From Urbifossiella limnaea (GTDB lineage: Bacteria > Planctomycetota > Planctomycetia > Gemmatales > Gemmataceae): a stretch of DNA of 64,000 nt. Of the stretch, positions 7,784-16,615 are shown in pieces. Below the pieces are notes generated by a model, which was not told the DNA's origin, ran no database searches, and saw nothing but the letters and a program-made list of their open reading frames with translations. The stretch lies in assembly GCF_007747215.1 (NCBI RefSeq), contig NZ_CP036273.1:3580322-3644321 (forward strand), read 5' to 3'. How positions within the stretch are numbered: the stretch's first letter is position 1; each line of letters starts with the position of its first letter. The translations under genes and the position numbers were made by a program.

Positions 7784-9835
7784 GTGCTCCGCCGCTTGTT
7801 CCGCGCCCCGTCTCCGTCCCGTAACACCCGCTGCGGCCTCACCGGCTTCGAGGCGCTCGAGGCGCGTGAAGTGCCGGCCGTGACGCTCGGCACGATCTCA
7901 CAGCCGCAGATCCCGAACGACGTGCCGGTCTTCCTGCCGGTGAACGTCACCAGCGTCCCTGCCGGGGCGGTGACAACCACCGTCTCCACCGACAACGCCA
8001 GCGTGCAGGCCGCCGTGCTGACCGGCGGCCGCAGCGTCCGGTTCGACGTCTCGGGCGTGGACTCGACCGGCGCGCCGTTCAGCGGCAGCGTCACGATCCG
8101 CCTGTTCGAGGACGTGGCCCCGCTGCTGACCCAGCGGGTCATCGACCTGATTAACTCGGGCTACTACAACGGCAAGATTTTCCACCGCGTCACCGACCTG
8201 CTCGGCGCCGGCGGCGACAACGTGATCATCCAGGGCGGCTCGCCGAACGGCGACGGCTCGGGCGGCTCGGCGCTGCCGGACCTGCGCGACGAGTACCGGG
8301 CGGACGTGCGGTTCGTCAGCAACGGCCTCGTGGCCGCGGCGAACGCCGGCGACGACGGCAACGACGCGCAGTTCTTCTTCACTGACCTGAACCGCCCGCT
8401 GTCGGACCAGATTCAGTTCCTGAACTTCAACCACACCATCTTCGGCATCGTCACCGACGGGTTCGACACGCTGCTGAAGATGCGGGACACGCCGAAGAGC
8501 GGCAGCACGCCCACGACGAACCTCACGATCAACTCGGCCGCGGTGTTCACCGACACCAAGAACGCCGTCATCAAGCTGACGCCGACGGCCGGGTTCACCG
8601 GCACGGCGAACGTGACCGTGACCGCGAACGACGGCACCAGCCCGACGCAGCAGACGTTCGCGGTGCAGGGCGTGCCCAACCCGGTGACGACGACCAAGCC
8701 GTTCATCACCACCCCGATTCCGGACCAGACGACGACCGCCGGCACGCCCGTGTCGTTCACCGTTCCGGTGACGATCGTGAGCGGGGTGCCCACGACGATC
8801 GCGGTGCGGTCGCTGGCCTTCACCGGCACCACGAACACGATCCCCAACGCCACGGTGACGGTGGACAGCGCCACCGGCAAGGTGACGATCACGCCGAACG
8901 CCGGGTTCACCGGGACGATCGAGTTCAAGGTCGGCGTCCGCGCCACCAGCCAGCCGGACAACGCCGGCGGCACCGACCCCTACGCCAACTACGACACGCA
9001 GGTGGTGCGGCTGACGGTGACGGCGGCCCCGACCACGCCGACGGACCCGACCGACCCGACGGGGCCGTTTACGGTGACCGGCTCGGCGGCGGGCACGCCC
9101 GGGACCGTAACGGTGCGGAACAGCGACGGCTCGGTGCGGTACAGCACCACGGTGTTCGACGGGTTCACCGGCGGCGTGCGCGTGGCGACCGGCGACGTGA
9201 ACGGCGACGGCGTCGAGGACGTGGTGGCCGTGCCGGCGTTCGGCGGGGCCAGCATGATCGTGGTGCTGAACTCTCAGACCGGGGCGCTGATCCGCACGGC
9301 GACGGTGTTCGAGAACAGCTTCCGCGGCGGGTTGTACGTGCAGGTCGGCGACGCCCAGAACCTGGGGTACGACCAGGTCATCGTCGGCGCCGGCGACTCG
9401 GGCGGCCCGCGGGTGACGCTGCTGGACTTCAAGCGCGGCGTGGAACTGCTGAACTTCTTCGCCGGCGACGACAACCTGCGCGGCGGCGTGGACGTGGAAC
9501 TGGGCGACGTTTTCGCCGGCCGCGGGCAGATGATCGTGACCTCGATGGGGCCGGGCGCCGGTCCGGAGGTGTCGATCTACAACGCGGGCACGGCGGCGTT
9601 CGTTGGCAAGTTCCTGGCCGGCGACGCGACCGACCGCAAGGGGATTCTCGTGGACGTGGGCGATCGCCCGAGTTCCACCGCGGCTCGGCCGATTCTCGTG
9701 ACGCCGTTCGGGTCACCGGAGGGCACGCCGGGCGCGCCGTTCGACCCGTCGAAGTTTATCGACCCGTCGAAGCCGGCATCGACCGCGTCGTCCGGCAGCA
9801 ACGGCATCGACATCAACTCGCTCTTCAACGTCTGA
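7784..9835 (+). CDS. Secreted cyclophilin-type peptidyl-prolyl isomerase with FG-GAP-like C-terminal region
   Basis: A 683-residue protein with a GTG start seven bases after AGGAGG. The N-terminus has the planctomycete motif GFEALEAREVPAVTL, found on many of their exported proteins. Residues about 65-230 match a cyclophilin domain: SGSVTIRLFEDVAPLLTQRV, GYYNGKIFHRV, VIIQGGSPNGDGSGG, NAGDDGNDAQFFFT. Ig/cadherin-like repeats follow, containing FTGTANVTVTANDG and FTGTIEFKVGV. The C-terminal 230 residues carry VATGDVNGDGVEDVVAVPAFGG, an FG-GAP/VCBS-type calcium-binding repeat as in integrin-like propellers. It is probably a cell-surface or secreted folding or adhesion protein. Confidence 0.85.
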   Translation: MLRRLFRAPSPSRNTRCGLTGFEALEAREVPAVTLGTISQPQIPNDVPVFLPVNVTSVPAGAVTTTVSTDNASVQAAVLTGGRSVRFDVSGVDSTGAPFSGSVTIRLFEDVAPLLTQRVIDLINSGYYNGKIFHRVTDLLGAGGDNVIIQGGSPNGDGSGGSALPDLRDEYRADVRFVSNGLVAAANAGDDGNDAQFFFTDLNRPLSDQIQFLNFNHTIFGIVTDGFDTLLKMRDTPKSGSTPTTNLTINSAAVFTDTKNAVIKLTPTAGFTGTANVTVTANDGTSPTQQTFAVQGVPNPVTTTKPFITTPIPDQTTTAGTPVSFTVPVTIVSGVPTTIAVRSLAFTGTTNTIPNATVTVDSATGKVTITPNAGFTGTIEFKVGVRATSQPDNAGGTDPYANYDTQVVRLTVTAAPTTPTDPTDPTGPFTVTGSAAGTPGTVTVRNSDGSVRYSTTVFDGFTGGVRVATGDVNGDGVEDVVAVPAFGGASMIVVLNSQTGALIRTATVFENSFRGGLYVQVGDAQNLGYDQVIVGAGDSGGPRVTLLDFKRGVELLNFFAGDDNLRGGVDVELGDVFAGRGQMIVTSMGPGAGPEVSIYNAGTAAFVGKFLAGDATDRKGILVDVGDRPSSTAARPILVTPFGSPEGTPGAPFDPSKFIDPSKPASTASSGSNGIDINSLFNV

Positions 9836-9853
9836 CGCGAGCGCCGGCCGCCG

Positions 9854-11140
9854 TCACTCGTGCGGAGGCCCGCCCGGCGCGCCGGGCGGGCCTCCCGCGT
9901 TCCGTTCCGGCGGCCACAGCACCACCATCAGCGCGAACCCGAGCATCGGGAACAGCCCTGCAACGGCGAGAACGCCGTCGTAGGACCCGGTGTTCTTGAC
10001 GACCCACCCCTGGATCGGGAACACGACCAGCGACAGCGTGAGGTGCGCCCCGGCGCCGAGCGTGCCGGTCACCTTCCCCTGGTGGGCCGCGGACAGCTCC
10101 TGACTCATGGCGAAGTACGTCGGGAACAGCCCCAGCGCCGCGAAGGCGTAGATCAGCACGAGGCCCGTGAACACCCAGCCCGTCGGGACGAAGGGCACCG
10201 CCAGCGACACGGCCGTGAGCCCGCCGCAGCCGGCGTAGGCAATCAGCCGGGCGTTGTGGCCGGCGACGCGGAAGCGGCGCATGAGCAGGAGCGTCAGCAG
10301 GCCGACCGTCCACGAGCCGACGTCGGCCACGAGGTAGTACACGGTGGTCAGCTTGGTCATCTCGAATTCGGTGAGCCCTCGGACCTGCATGAGGTACTTG
10401 GGCAGCCACGGCCGGTACGAGTGCCAGGCGATGTTCACCGTGACGACCATGCCCAGGAGTGCCCAGAAGCGGCGGTCGCGGAACACGTCGGTGTAGCGCC
10501 CGCCGCCCTCCTGCCGGCCGCCGGCCGACGCGATCAGTCGGCCGGGAACGGTGACGAACCACAGTACCACCCAGCCGATGCCCATGTAGCCGATGACCAG
10601 GAACGGCAACCGCCAGCTGTCGGCGGTGCCGTTGGCGTCGGCCCACTGGAGCAGTGCGAGCACGAGCGGCGGCGTGCACACGGCCCCGACCGCGGTTCCG
10701 CTCTGGAACAGCGAGTTGCCGAACGAGCGCTCGTCGGTGCGGAGCACCGCCTTGGTGGTGCGGATGCCGCACGGCCAGTTGCCGGCCTCGAACAGCCCCA
10801 GCGCGACGCGGCAGCCGAACAGCCACGCGAAGCCGCTGGCGTACCCCGTCAGCACGCCGGCCGCCGACCAGCCGAGCACCGCCAGGGGGTACACCCAGCG
10901 GACGTTGACGCGGTCCACGATGAAGCCGAACAGCAGTGCCCCGGCCGCGAACGCGAACGAGAAGCCGCTCTCCAGCAGGCTGTACTCGAAGTCGTCGATC
11001 GTCAGGGCGGACTGGATGCGGGGGGCCATCTGGTTGAGGCCCACGCGGTCCATATAGTTCAGCGTTGTCGCCAGGAACAGGAGCCCGCACACCCACCACC
11101 GCCACGGCGACGCGGGGGCTTGGCTCGGTTCCGAAGACAT
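9854..11140 (-). CDS. MFS transporter, anion:cation symporter (hexuronate/phthalate) type
   Basis: A 428-residue polytopic membrane protein with about 12 helices. CGLLFLATTLNYMDRVGLNQ and GFIVDRVNVRWVYP give the MFS signature. GLFEAGNWPCGIRTTKAVL and FGNSLFQSGTAVGAVCTPPLV are characteristic of the ACS family that imports hexuronates, glucarate and similar organic anions. The ATG at 11140 is chosen because upstream in-frame residues are not membrane-like. The last 17 codons are Gly/Pro-rich because they overlap a perfect palindrome. The substrate is inferred from the family only. Confidence 0.88.
   Translation of the reverse strand: MSSEPSQAPASPWRWWVCGLLFLATTLNYMDRVGLNQMAPRIQSALTIDDFEYSLLESGFSFAFAAGALLFGFIVDRVNVRWVYPLAVLGWSAAGVLTGYASGFAWLFGCRVALGLFEAGNWPCGIRTTKAVLRTDERSFGNSLFQSGTAVGAVCTPPLVLALLQWADANGTADSWRLPFLVIGYMGIGWVVLWFVTVPGRLIASAGGRQEGGGRYTDVFRDRRFWALLGMVVTVNIAWHSYRPWLPKYLMQVRGLTEFEMTKLTTVYYLVADVGSWTVGLLTLLLMRRFRVAGHNARLIAYAGCGGLTAVSLAVPFVPTGWVFTGLVLIYAFAALGLFPTYFAMSQELSAAHQGKVTGTLGAGAHLTLSLVVFPIQGWVVKNTGSYDGVLAVAGLFPMLGFALMVVLWPPERNAGGPPGAPGGPPHE
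9864..9895. terminator. 32-base perfect palindrome inside the end of the MFS gene
   Basis: The arms GGAGGCCCGCCCGGCG and CGCCGGGCGGGCCTCC pair perfectly. The hairpin lies between convergent genes but inside the last codons of the MFS gene, so it may terminate the plus-strand gene that ends at 9835 and shape the 3' end of the other. Confidence 0.5.
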
Positions 11141-11220
11141 GGGCGGCTCGCCGGCGGGGGAGGGATACCCCACACGATACCCGCACCTCGGACCCACGGC
11201 CACAACCCAACCGCACACCG

Positions 11221-11643
11221 ATGGCCGACCTCACCACGACGACCGAAACGAAGACGCCGACGCAGGCCGTTGCCGCACTCGGCCTGGCGCTGCTCGCGAT
11301 CGGCTTCTCGCTCTACGGGGCGCTGCTGGCCGAGGATCACCTGGCCGGCAGTCCGCTGAACGCGGCGCGGAACACCGCCGGGGCCGAGTTCACGCACGCC
11401 TCCGAGGGGGCACGCACGGCACTGGCGGTCGTGGCGTACGCGCTGCCGTTCGTGCTCGGGGTCGTCGCCGCGGTGCTCGGCGGGCGGGCCGTGCGCACGC
11501 TCGACAACCACCCGGCCCGCCGCATCGGCCACCTGTACGCGGTCTTCGCCGTGATGGTCGGCTCGCTCGCCGCGGTGGTGTCAGCCTGCATGGCGTTCGG
11601 CGTCTTCGGCTGGCCCCACGTCCCCCACTACTACACCGCCTGA
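11221..11643 (+). CDS. Small membrane protein of unknown function
   Basis: A 140-residue protein beginning MADLTTTTETKTPTQAVAAL. It has three hydrophobic segments (about residues 15-40, 65-90 and 110-130), so it is an inner-membrane protein. The ATG at 11221 was chosen because longer in-frame versions lack membrane character. It is divergent from the MFS gene, and its end overlaps the end of the minus-strand nuclease gene by 63 bases. No family recognised. Confidence 0.72.
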   Translation: MADLTTTTETKTPTQAVAALGLALLAIGFSLYGALLAEDHLAGSPLNAARNTAGAEFTHASEGARTALAVVAYALPFVLGVVAAVLGGRAVRTLDNHPARRIGHLYAVFAVMVGSLAAVVSACMAFGVFGWPHVPHYYTA

Positions 11644-12837
11644 CGCGCACCGCCGCAGCGCCTCCGCGGCCGTCAGCAGCTTGCCTTTCTCGGCGGCGTA
11701 CTTCCTCAGCCAGCTCGACACCAGCAGCACGCTGTCCACCGCGCCGCCGGTCAGCACGTCGGGCGGGGGGGCCGCGGCGAACGTGGTGCGGATCAACTCG
11801 GCGACGCGCGCGCGGCTCACCCCGCAGGCGGGCGCCGTGGCGACGGCGCGGACCTGGCCGCGGTGTATCAGGTACCACCGCTCGCCGCCGTCCGGCCCCG
11901 CGAGCGGGTAGACGAACGAGTGCCGCGACCGCGCCCGCCGGAGCAGCGACAGCCGGTTGTCGAGCCGCTCGAGTGCCTGGAGCCGGTCGCGGATCGACCC
12001 GGCGCGCTCGAACTCGAACCCGGCGGCGGCCGCGCTCATCTGCTGCTTCAGGTGCTCCAACAGCGTGCGGTCGCGGCCGTCGAGGAACGCCCGCACCGCC
12101 TTGACCGCGGTCGCGTAATCCGTGCGGGCACATGAGCCGTGGCACGGCCCGAGGCAGGTGCCGAGTTCGAACCGGAGGCAGCGCGCCCCGCGGTCGTCGG
12201 TGAAGAGCGACCGCTGGTCGGCGAAGCCGAGCGGCACCGTTTCCGGGCAGTCGCGGAGCTTGAACCAGTCGTTCAGCCGGCGAGCGGCATCGGTGGTGTG
12301 GTAGCGCTTCACCAGCGGGCCGAAGCTGACGATCGTCCCCTTGCCCGGCCGCCCGGCGACGTACAGGTACGGGGCCGGCGACTTGCCAAGGCACAGGTAG
12401 TGGTAGCGCTGCTGACCCGGGATGCCCTGCACGTTGAACTTCGGCCGCAGCCGCTGGATGAGTTCGAGTTCGCGGAGCAGGGCGGCGAACTCGTCCGCGG
12501 CTTCCTCCCACACGAGCAGCCGCGCCTGTTCAACGATCTTCCCGGCCTTGCGCTCTCGGCTCTCGGCGCGGAAGTAGCTCATCAGCCGGCAGCGAAGGCT
12601 CTTGGCCTTGCCGATGTAGATCACCCGCCCGCGGCCGTCCACCCAGCCGTACACGCCGGGCAGTTTCGGGGAGTGCTCCTTGACCCCGCGCAGCAGCTTC
12701 GCCGGCCGCGACGCTTTGACGCCCCGGCCCACAACGGTGTGGTCCGCGGGGCGGAACAGCGACGGCCCGAACCCGTCGGCGGGCCCGGCGGCGAACAAGC
12801 GGGGGTGTTTGGCCCCGTCCTGGGGTTTGCGGGACAT
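11581..12837 (-). CDS. GIY-YIG nuclease, short UvrC/Cho-like protein
   Basis: A 418-residue protein resembling the N-terminal half of UvrC. The GIY-YIG domain is at about residues 58-140 (GVYGWVDGRGRVIYIGKAKS, RCRLMSYF). A UvrC-type segment follows with cysteines in CLRFELGTCLGPCHGSC, then a UVR motif (FEFERAGSIRDRLQALERL, about 265-290), the UvrB contact. The C-terminal RNase H-like and helix-hairpin-helix domains of full UvrC are absent, so it may make only the 3' incision like Cho. It overlaps the convergent membrane-protein gene. The in-frame extension up to 13896 is rejected as antisense to another gene. Confidence 0.85.
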   Translation of the reverse strand: MSRKPQDGAKHPRLFAAGPADGFGPSLFRPADHTVVGRGVKASRPAKLLRGVKEHSPKLPGVYGWVDGRGRVIYIGKAKSLRCRLMSYFRAESRERKAGKIVEQARLLVWEEAADEFAALLRELELIQRLRPKFNVQGIPGQQRYHYLCLGKSPAPYLYVAGRPGKGTIVSFGPLVKRYHTTDAARRLNDWFKLRDCPETVPLGFADQRSLFTDDRGARCLRFELGTCLGPCHGSCARTDYATAVKAVRAFLDGRDRTLLEHLKQQMSAAAAGFEFERAGSIRDRLQALERLDNRLSLLRRARSRHSFVYPLAGPDGGERWYLIHRGQVRAVATAPACGVSRARVAELIRTTFAAAPPPDVLTGGAVDSVLLVSSWLRKYAAEKGKLLTAAEALRRCASGGVVVGDVGPAEDAERHAG

Positions 12838-12843
12838 GCGACG

Positions 12844-12849
12844 ATTGTA
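12844..12849 (-). promoter_or_regulatory. Predicted -10 element (TACAAT) of the UvrC/Cho-like gene
   Basis: TACAAT on the minus strand ends seven bases before the ATG, so transcription would begin at or next to the start codon, giving a leaderless mRNA. No clear -35 is present. Confidence 0.45.
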
Positions 12850-12960
12850 GCGGGTGTGCGGGCGGTGTACGAGTGTGAACCGCGGGCTGGAACGGGTTGA
12901 CAACCGGCCGTAGCATACGGGCGTGTTGCCGGGCCGCGCCCGGCGCCTCGGAGGAGCGGC

Positions 12961-13893
12961 GTGCGACACCGCGGTGTCACGATCGGGCTGGTCGCGGTCG
13001 CCGCGCTTGGTGCCGCCGCCGCCGTCTGGGCCGCATGGCCCGTCCAGCCACAGCCCACGGACTGGTCGGACGAATACCGCGCGGCCCCGCCGTCCGCCGC
13101 CACCGGCTACGACCTGACGCCGAAGCCCGCGCCGGAGATCGGCCCCGGCACGGTGGTCGACAAGTCCGCGCCGCCGGGGTGGTCTCACCTCGTCATCAAG
13201 AGCCTGCCGCGCGTCCGCGCCGATCAGCGCGCCGGCCTCCCCGACCTCACCGTCGAGAAGGCCGGTTGGATGTTTACCGCCTTCCTCGCCGAAGTCGGCC
13301 GCGACACGGACGGTAGCTACGCCCTCAAGCGCCTCGGCCTCGGCCTCGGGGCGAAGGGGACGGACCGGGACGTGGTCGTTACGTCGGACACGGCGGGCAA
13401 GCACGGCGTCCCTCTCGGTCTGTTCGGCGGGATGATCCTCGACAAGGGCTACGCCGTGCAGCGGAAGGCGGTGGTGCCGTTGTGGAGCCCCGCGTTCGGC
13501 CTGCTCGACACGCCGGTGTGGTTCCGCTGCGGCGACACCAACCGCCTGGTCCGGTATCGCTACGCCCTCCTCGCGGACCGCGCCACGGGCCGGCTCGACG
13601 TGCTGATGTGGTCGCTCGGGGCGGACGGCCCCGGCTGCGCGGCGCTCGCCGAGGTCGTGCGCGTCGCCACGAACACGATCGACCCCGCCGAGTTGGTCGT
13701 AGACCGCCGAAAGGTCAACCGGCTCGGGATGCCGTCGGACGACGCCTTCGCGGTCGAAGTGCTCCCGCCGGGCGTTCGCCGGCCGATGCCCGATTCGCTC
13801 CGCCAACTGGCCGGCACCACCCGCTTCTCGCCGGATTCGGCACGCGATCTGGAAGCCGGATTGCGCCGCCTCGCGCGCGACTTCTCGCCCTGA
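12961..13893 (+). CDS. Secreted protein of unknown function
   Basis: A 310-residue protein with a GTG start placed after a GGAGGA ribosome-binding site. An N-terminal hydrophobic segment (VTIGLVAVAALGAAAAVWAA) acts as a signal or anchor. The remainder is soluble with no recognised catalytic motif. Conserved-looking stretches include WFRCGDTNRLVRYRYALL and LDVLMWSLGADGPG. The next secreted-protein gene starts 14 bases later, so they are probably co-transcribed. Confidence 0.75.
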   Translation: MRHRGVTIGLVAVAALGAAAAVWAAWPVQPQPTDWSDEYRAAPPSAATGYDLTPKPAPEIGPGTVVDKSAPPGWSHLVIKSLPRVRADQRAGLPDLTVEKAGWMFTAFLAEVGRDTDGSYALKRLGLGLGAKGTDRDVVVTSDTAGKHGVPLGLFGGMILDKGYAVQRKAVVPLWSPAFGLLDTPVWFRCGDTNRLVRYRYALLADRATGRLDVLMWSLGADGPGCAALAEVVRVATNTIDPAELVVDRRKVNRLGMPSDDAFAVEVLPPGVRRPMPDSLRQLAGTTRFSPDSARDLEAGLRRLARDFSP

Positions 13894-13907
13894 CACCCGG
13901 TGTGCGA

Positions 13908-14771
13908 ATGCTCCCCCTCGTCCTCTCCGCGGCCCTCGCCGCCCCGGCCCAACCGCCGAGCCACGACGCGGCCAATGCCGTCTACAAGGGGCTGCTCGAC
14001 CCCGGGCTCGTCGTCGGTCCCACGCAACGAGTCAAGTTCGCGCCGCCGGTCATGGCCGACGGGCTGTCCGCGGCCCAGCAGAAGGCCGTGATCGAGAAGG
14101 TGATCGGCACCGACTACCCGTTCGCCGAGTTCACCCGGCAGTCGGTCGTGGCCCCGCAGGTGGTGCGGATCGGCGACGCGAGGCCGAGCGACCCCGCCGC
14201 CCCTGCGCGCACCGTGGACGTGTACTTCGTCGCCTACGGCGACTTCGCCGCGACCGACGACGAGAAGTTTCTCGACCGCCTGACGCGGACAGGGCAGGGG
14301 ACCGGCACCGGCCGCAGCCTCAGCCCCGCGGACCTGGAGAAGCGGAAGATCATCATTCCCGACCCGAAGCGCGAAGGCTTCGGCCTCGCGGAGTTCGACT
14401 TCCTCGAAAAGGTGCGGCTGAAGCTGACCGGCCACGCGGCGTGGAGCAAGACCGCCGATTCGGTCGCCGCCGCGGCCGAGGTCGATCCGCGCTTCACGAC
14501 CGACGCCGAGTTCCCGAACCAGTGGAAGTCACTGTCGAAGGAAGGCGGGGCGCAGAAGGTCGGCCCGGCGACGCCCTACGGCGGCGCGGGGATGTACCTG
14601 AAGATGACGCGGTTGCACGAGCCGGCGGGGGCGATCTTCGTGGAACAGCACGTGGTGTTCGCGGAGCCGGCGGGGTGGTTCGCGGGGGCGAACCTGCTGC
14701 GGTCGAAGCTGCCGGCTGCGGTGCAGATCAACGTGCGGGCCATGCGCCGCGAGTGGCTCAAGGGGCGGTAG
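13908..14771 (+). CDS. Secreted protein of unknown function
   Basis: A 287-residue protein starting MLPLVLSAALAAPAQPP, a short signal peptide. A GTG two codons upstream (13902) is an equally possible start. The mature part contains TRTVDVYFVAYGDFAA-type and FIVEQHVVF-type strands and is probably mixed alpha/beta. No known family recognised. Its end overlaps the convergent ABC ATPase gene by 14 bases. Confidence 0.75.
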   Translation: MLPLVLSAALAAPAQPPSHDAANAVYKGLLDPGLVVGPTQRVKFAPPVMADGLSAAQQKAVIEKVIGTDYPFAEFTRQSVVAPQVVRIGDARPSDPAAPARTVDVYFVAYGDFAATDDEKFLDRLTRTGQGTGTGRSLSPADLEKRKIIIPDPKREGFGLAEFDFLEKVRLKLTGHAAWSKTADSVAAAAEVDPRFTTDAEFPNQWKSLSKEGGAQKVGPATPYGGAGMYLKMTRLHEPAGAIFVEQHVVFAEPAGWFAGANLLRSKLPAAVQINVRAMRREWLKGR

Positions 14772-15444
14772 CGGCCGCCCCCGACTCGACGCGCCCGTCC
14801 CGCATGCGCACCACGCGGTCGGCGCGCTCGGCGAGGTCGGCGCTGTGCGTCACCATCACCAGCGTCAGCCCGCGGTGGTGCTGCAGCGTCGTCAGCAGGT
14901 CGAGGACGTGGGCCGCGTTCTCCGAGTCCAGGTTCCCGGTCGGCTCGTCGGCCAGCAGCAACGCCGGGTCGTTCGCGAGCGCCCGGGCCAGCGCCACCCG
15001 CTGCCGCTCGCCGACGGACAGTTGTCCCGACCGGTGCCCCGCCCGCTTCGACATCCCGACCAGCCCCAGCAACTCGTCCGCCTTCCGCGCGCGGTCCGAC
15101 GCCCCGAGCGTGCCGCCGAACATCGGCACCTGCACGTTCTCGCGGGCCGTGAGCGTCGGCAGCAGGAAGAACGACTGGAACACGAAGCCGATCTGCCGCG
15201 CCCGGAACCGGTCGAGGTCGGCGTGCCGCGTCAGCGACTCGCCGCGGAAGAACACCTCGCCGCGGTCGGGCCGGTCGAGCGCGCCGAGCAGGTTCAGCAG
15301 CGTGCTCTTGCCGCAGCCGCTCGGCCCGGTGATGGCGACGAACTCGCCCGCGGCAACGGCGAGGGTTACGCCGTTCAGCGCCCGCACCTGCCCGTCGGGG
15401 TACTGCTTGTAGAGGTCGCGCGCCTCGATCAGCGGCTCAGTCAT
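14758..15444 (-). CDS. ABC transporter ATP-binding protein, MacB/LolD type
   Basis: A 228-residue ATPase. Walker A is GPSGCGKSTLL (about residues 40-50), the Q-loop is FVFQSFFLLPTLTA, the signature is LSVGERQRVALARAL and Walker B is ALLLADEPTGNLDSE. The GNLDSE ending is typical of the MacB/LolD group, which uses energy to extract or export lipids, lipoproteins or macrolides. It is the last gene of the lipid-synthase operon and overlaps the permease gene by eight bases, so it probably powers export of the product. Confidence 0.93.
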   Translation of the reverse strand: MTEPLIEARDLYKQYPDGQVRALNGVTLAVAAGEFVAITGPSGCGKSTLLNLLGALDRPDRGEVFFRGESLTRHADLDRFRARQIGFVFQSFFLLPTLTARENVQVPMFGGTLGASDRARKADELLGLVGMSKRAGHRSGQLSVGERQRVALARALANDPALLLADEPTGNLDSENAAHVLDLLTTLQHHRGLTLVMVTHSADLAERADRVVRMRDGRVESGAAATAP

Positions 15445-16612
15445 GGCGGATCGCCTCCGTCGGCAGCAGCCGGGCCGCCCGCACAGCCGGGTACAACCCG
15501 CCGACGAGGCCGATCAGGACCGTGAGCCCGAACCCGCGGGCGGCCACCGCGGGGGAAACGCCCGGCTCGATGAAGCCGTTCACTTGCGGGAAGCGCGTCA
15601 GGAGGTACGTCGCGCCGACGGCCCCGGCGGTGCCCAGCGCCGCCGCCATGACGCCGAGCAGCACCGACTCGCCGAGCACCATGCCGATCACACGCGCCGG
15701 CGGCCAGCCGACGGCTCGGAGGATGCCGATCTCCTGCGTCCGCTCGACCACGGACATGATCATCGTGTTCAGCATGCCGATGACGCCGACGACGAGCCCG
15801 AGCGCGGACACGAGCCACGACACCGCCCGCAGCATCTTCAGGTGCGACAGGTTGTTGATGTAGCTCTCGGGCCGCTGGGCCGCGAGCCGGGCCGTCGGGT
15901 CGGCCGGGTCGCGCAGCGCCTCGATCCCCTTGCGCGCGTCCTCAACCGCGGCGTCGTGGTCGACGTCGGGGGACCGGCGGACGCGGACCGAGAAGCCGGT
16001 CACGCGCATCCCGGTGAGCGCCCGCGCGTCTTCGATCGACACGATCGCCGAGCCCTGCTCGAAGATCACCGGGCTGTCGAACACGCCGACCACCTCGTAC
16101 CGGTTGCTCGGGTCGTCGGGGTCGTCGCGGCCGAACACCACCGTCTCGCCGACGCCCTTGCCGAGGTTCCCCGCGAGTGTGGCGCCGAGCATCACCTTGC
16201 GGCGGTCGCCGCCGGCGAGCTTCCGACCCGCCTTCAGGGTGAAGTCGTCGTAGCCGAAGTTGTCGGGCCTCCAGCCCTGGATCATCACCTGGTCGCTGGT
16301 GCCGCTCGCCCGCGTCACGTCCACGAGGTTCACGACCCCCTCGGCCACGGCCGCGACGCCGGGCAACTCGCGGGCCTTGTGAACGAACGTCTCGCCGAAG
16401 TCGGAGTTAAGCCCGCCCGAGCGGCCGGCCTGCTGCACGATCAGATCGACCCGCCGGCCGTCGAACGCCCGCTCGACGGCCGACTCGATGTTGTGCCCGA
16501 CGGCCATCATGGCCACGACCGCGGCCACGGCCACGGCCAGCCCGATTACCGTGAGGAGCGTCCGCGTCCGCCGGCGGAGGAGGTTCTTGGCCAGGAAGGT
16601 GACGAAGTACAC
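15437..16612 (-). CDS. ABC transporter permease, MacB/FtsX type
   Basis: A 391-residue membrane protein with a hydrophobic segment near residues 20-40, a large periplasmic domain (about 45-270), and three C-terminal helices ending with the FtsX-like region (ERTQEIGILRAVGWPPARVI). This is the MacB_PCD plus FtsX arrangement. It pairs with the overlapping ATPase gene downstream. It starts three bases after the hydrolase stop. It probably exports the lipid or peptide made by the operon. Confidence 0.9.
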   Translation of the reverse strand: MYFVTFLAKNLLRRRTRTLLTVIGLAVAVAAVVAMMAVGHNIESAVERAFDGRRVDLIVQQAGRSGGLNSDFGETFVHKARELPGVAAVAEGVVNLVDVTRASGTSDQVMIQGWRPDNFGYDDFTLKAGRKLAGGDRRKVMLGATLAGNLGKGVGETVVFGRDDPDDPSNRYEVVGVFDSPVIFEQGSAIVSIEDARALTGMRVTGFSVRVRRSPDVDHDAAVEDARKGIEALRDPADPTARLAAQRPESYINNLSHLKMLRAVSWLVSALGLVVGVIGMLNTMIMSVVERTQEIGILRAVGWPPARVIGMVLGESVLLGVMAAALGTAGAVGATYLLTRFPQVNGFIEPGVSPAVAARGFGLTVLIGLVGGLYPAVRAARLLPTEAIRHD

Positions 16613-16615
16613 GGG

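Noticed and set aside
12908-12935. TTGACA upstream of the gene at 12961 as a promoter
   Set aside because: No acceptable -10 element lies at 16-18 bases.
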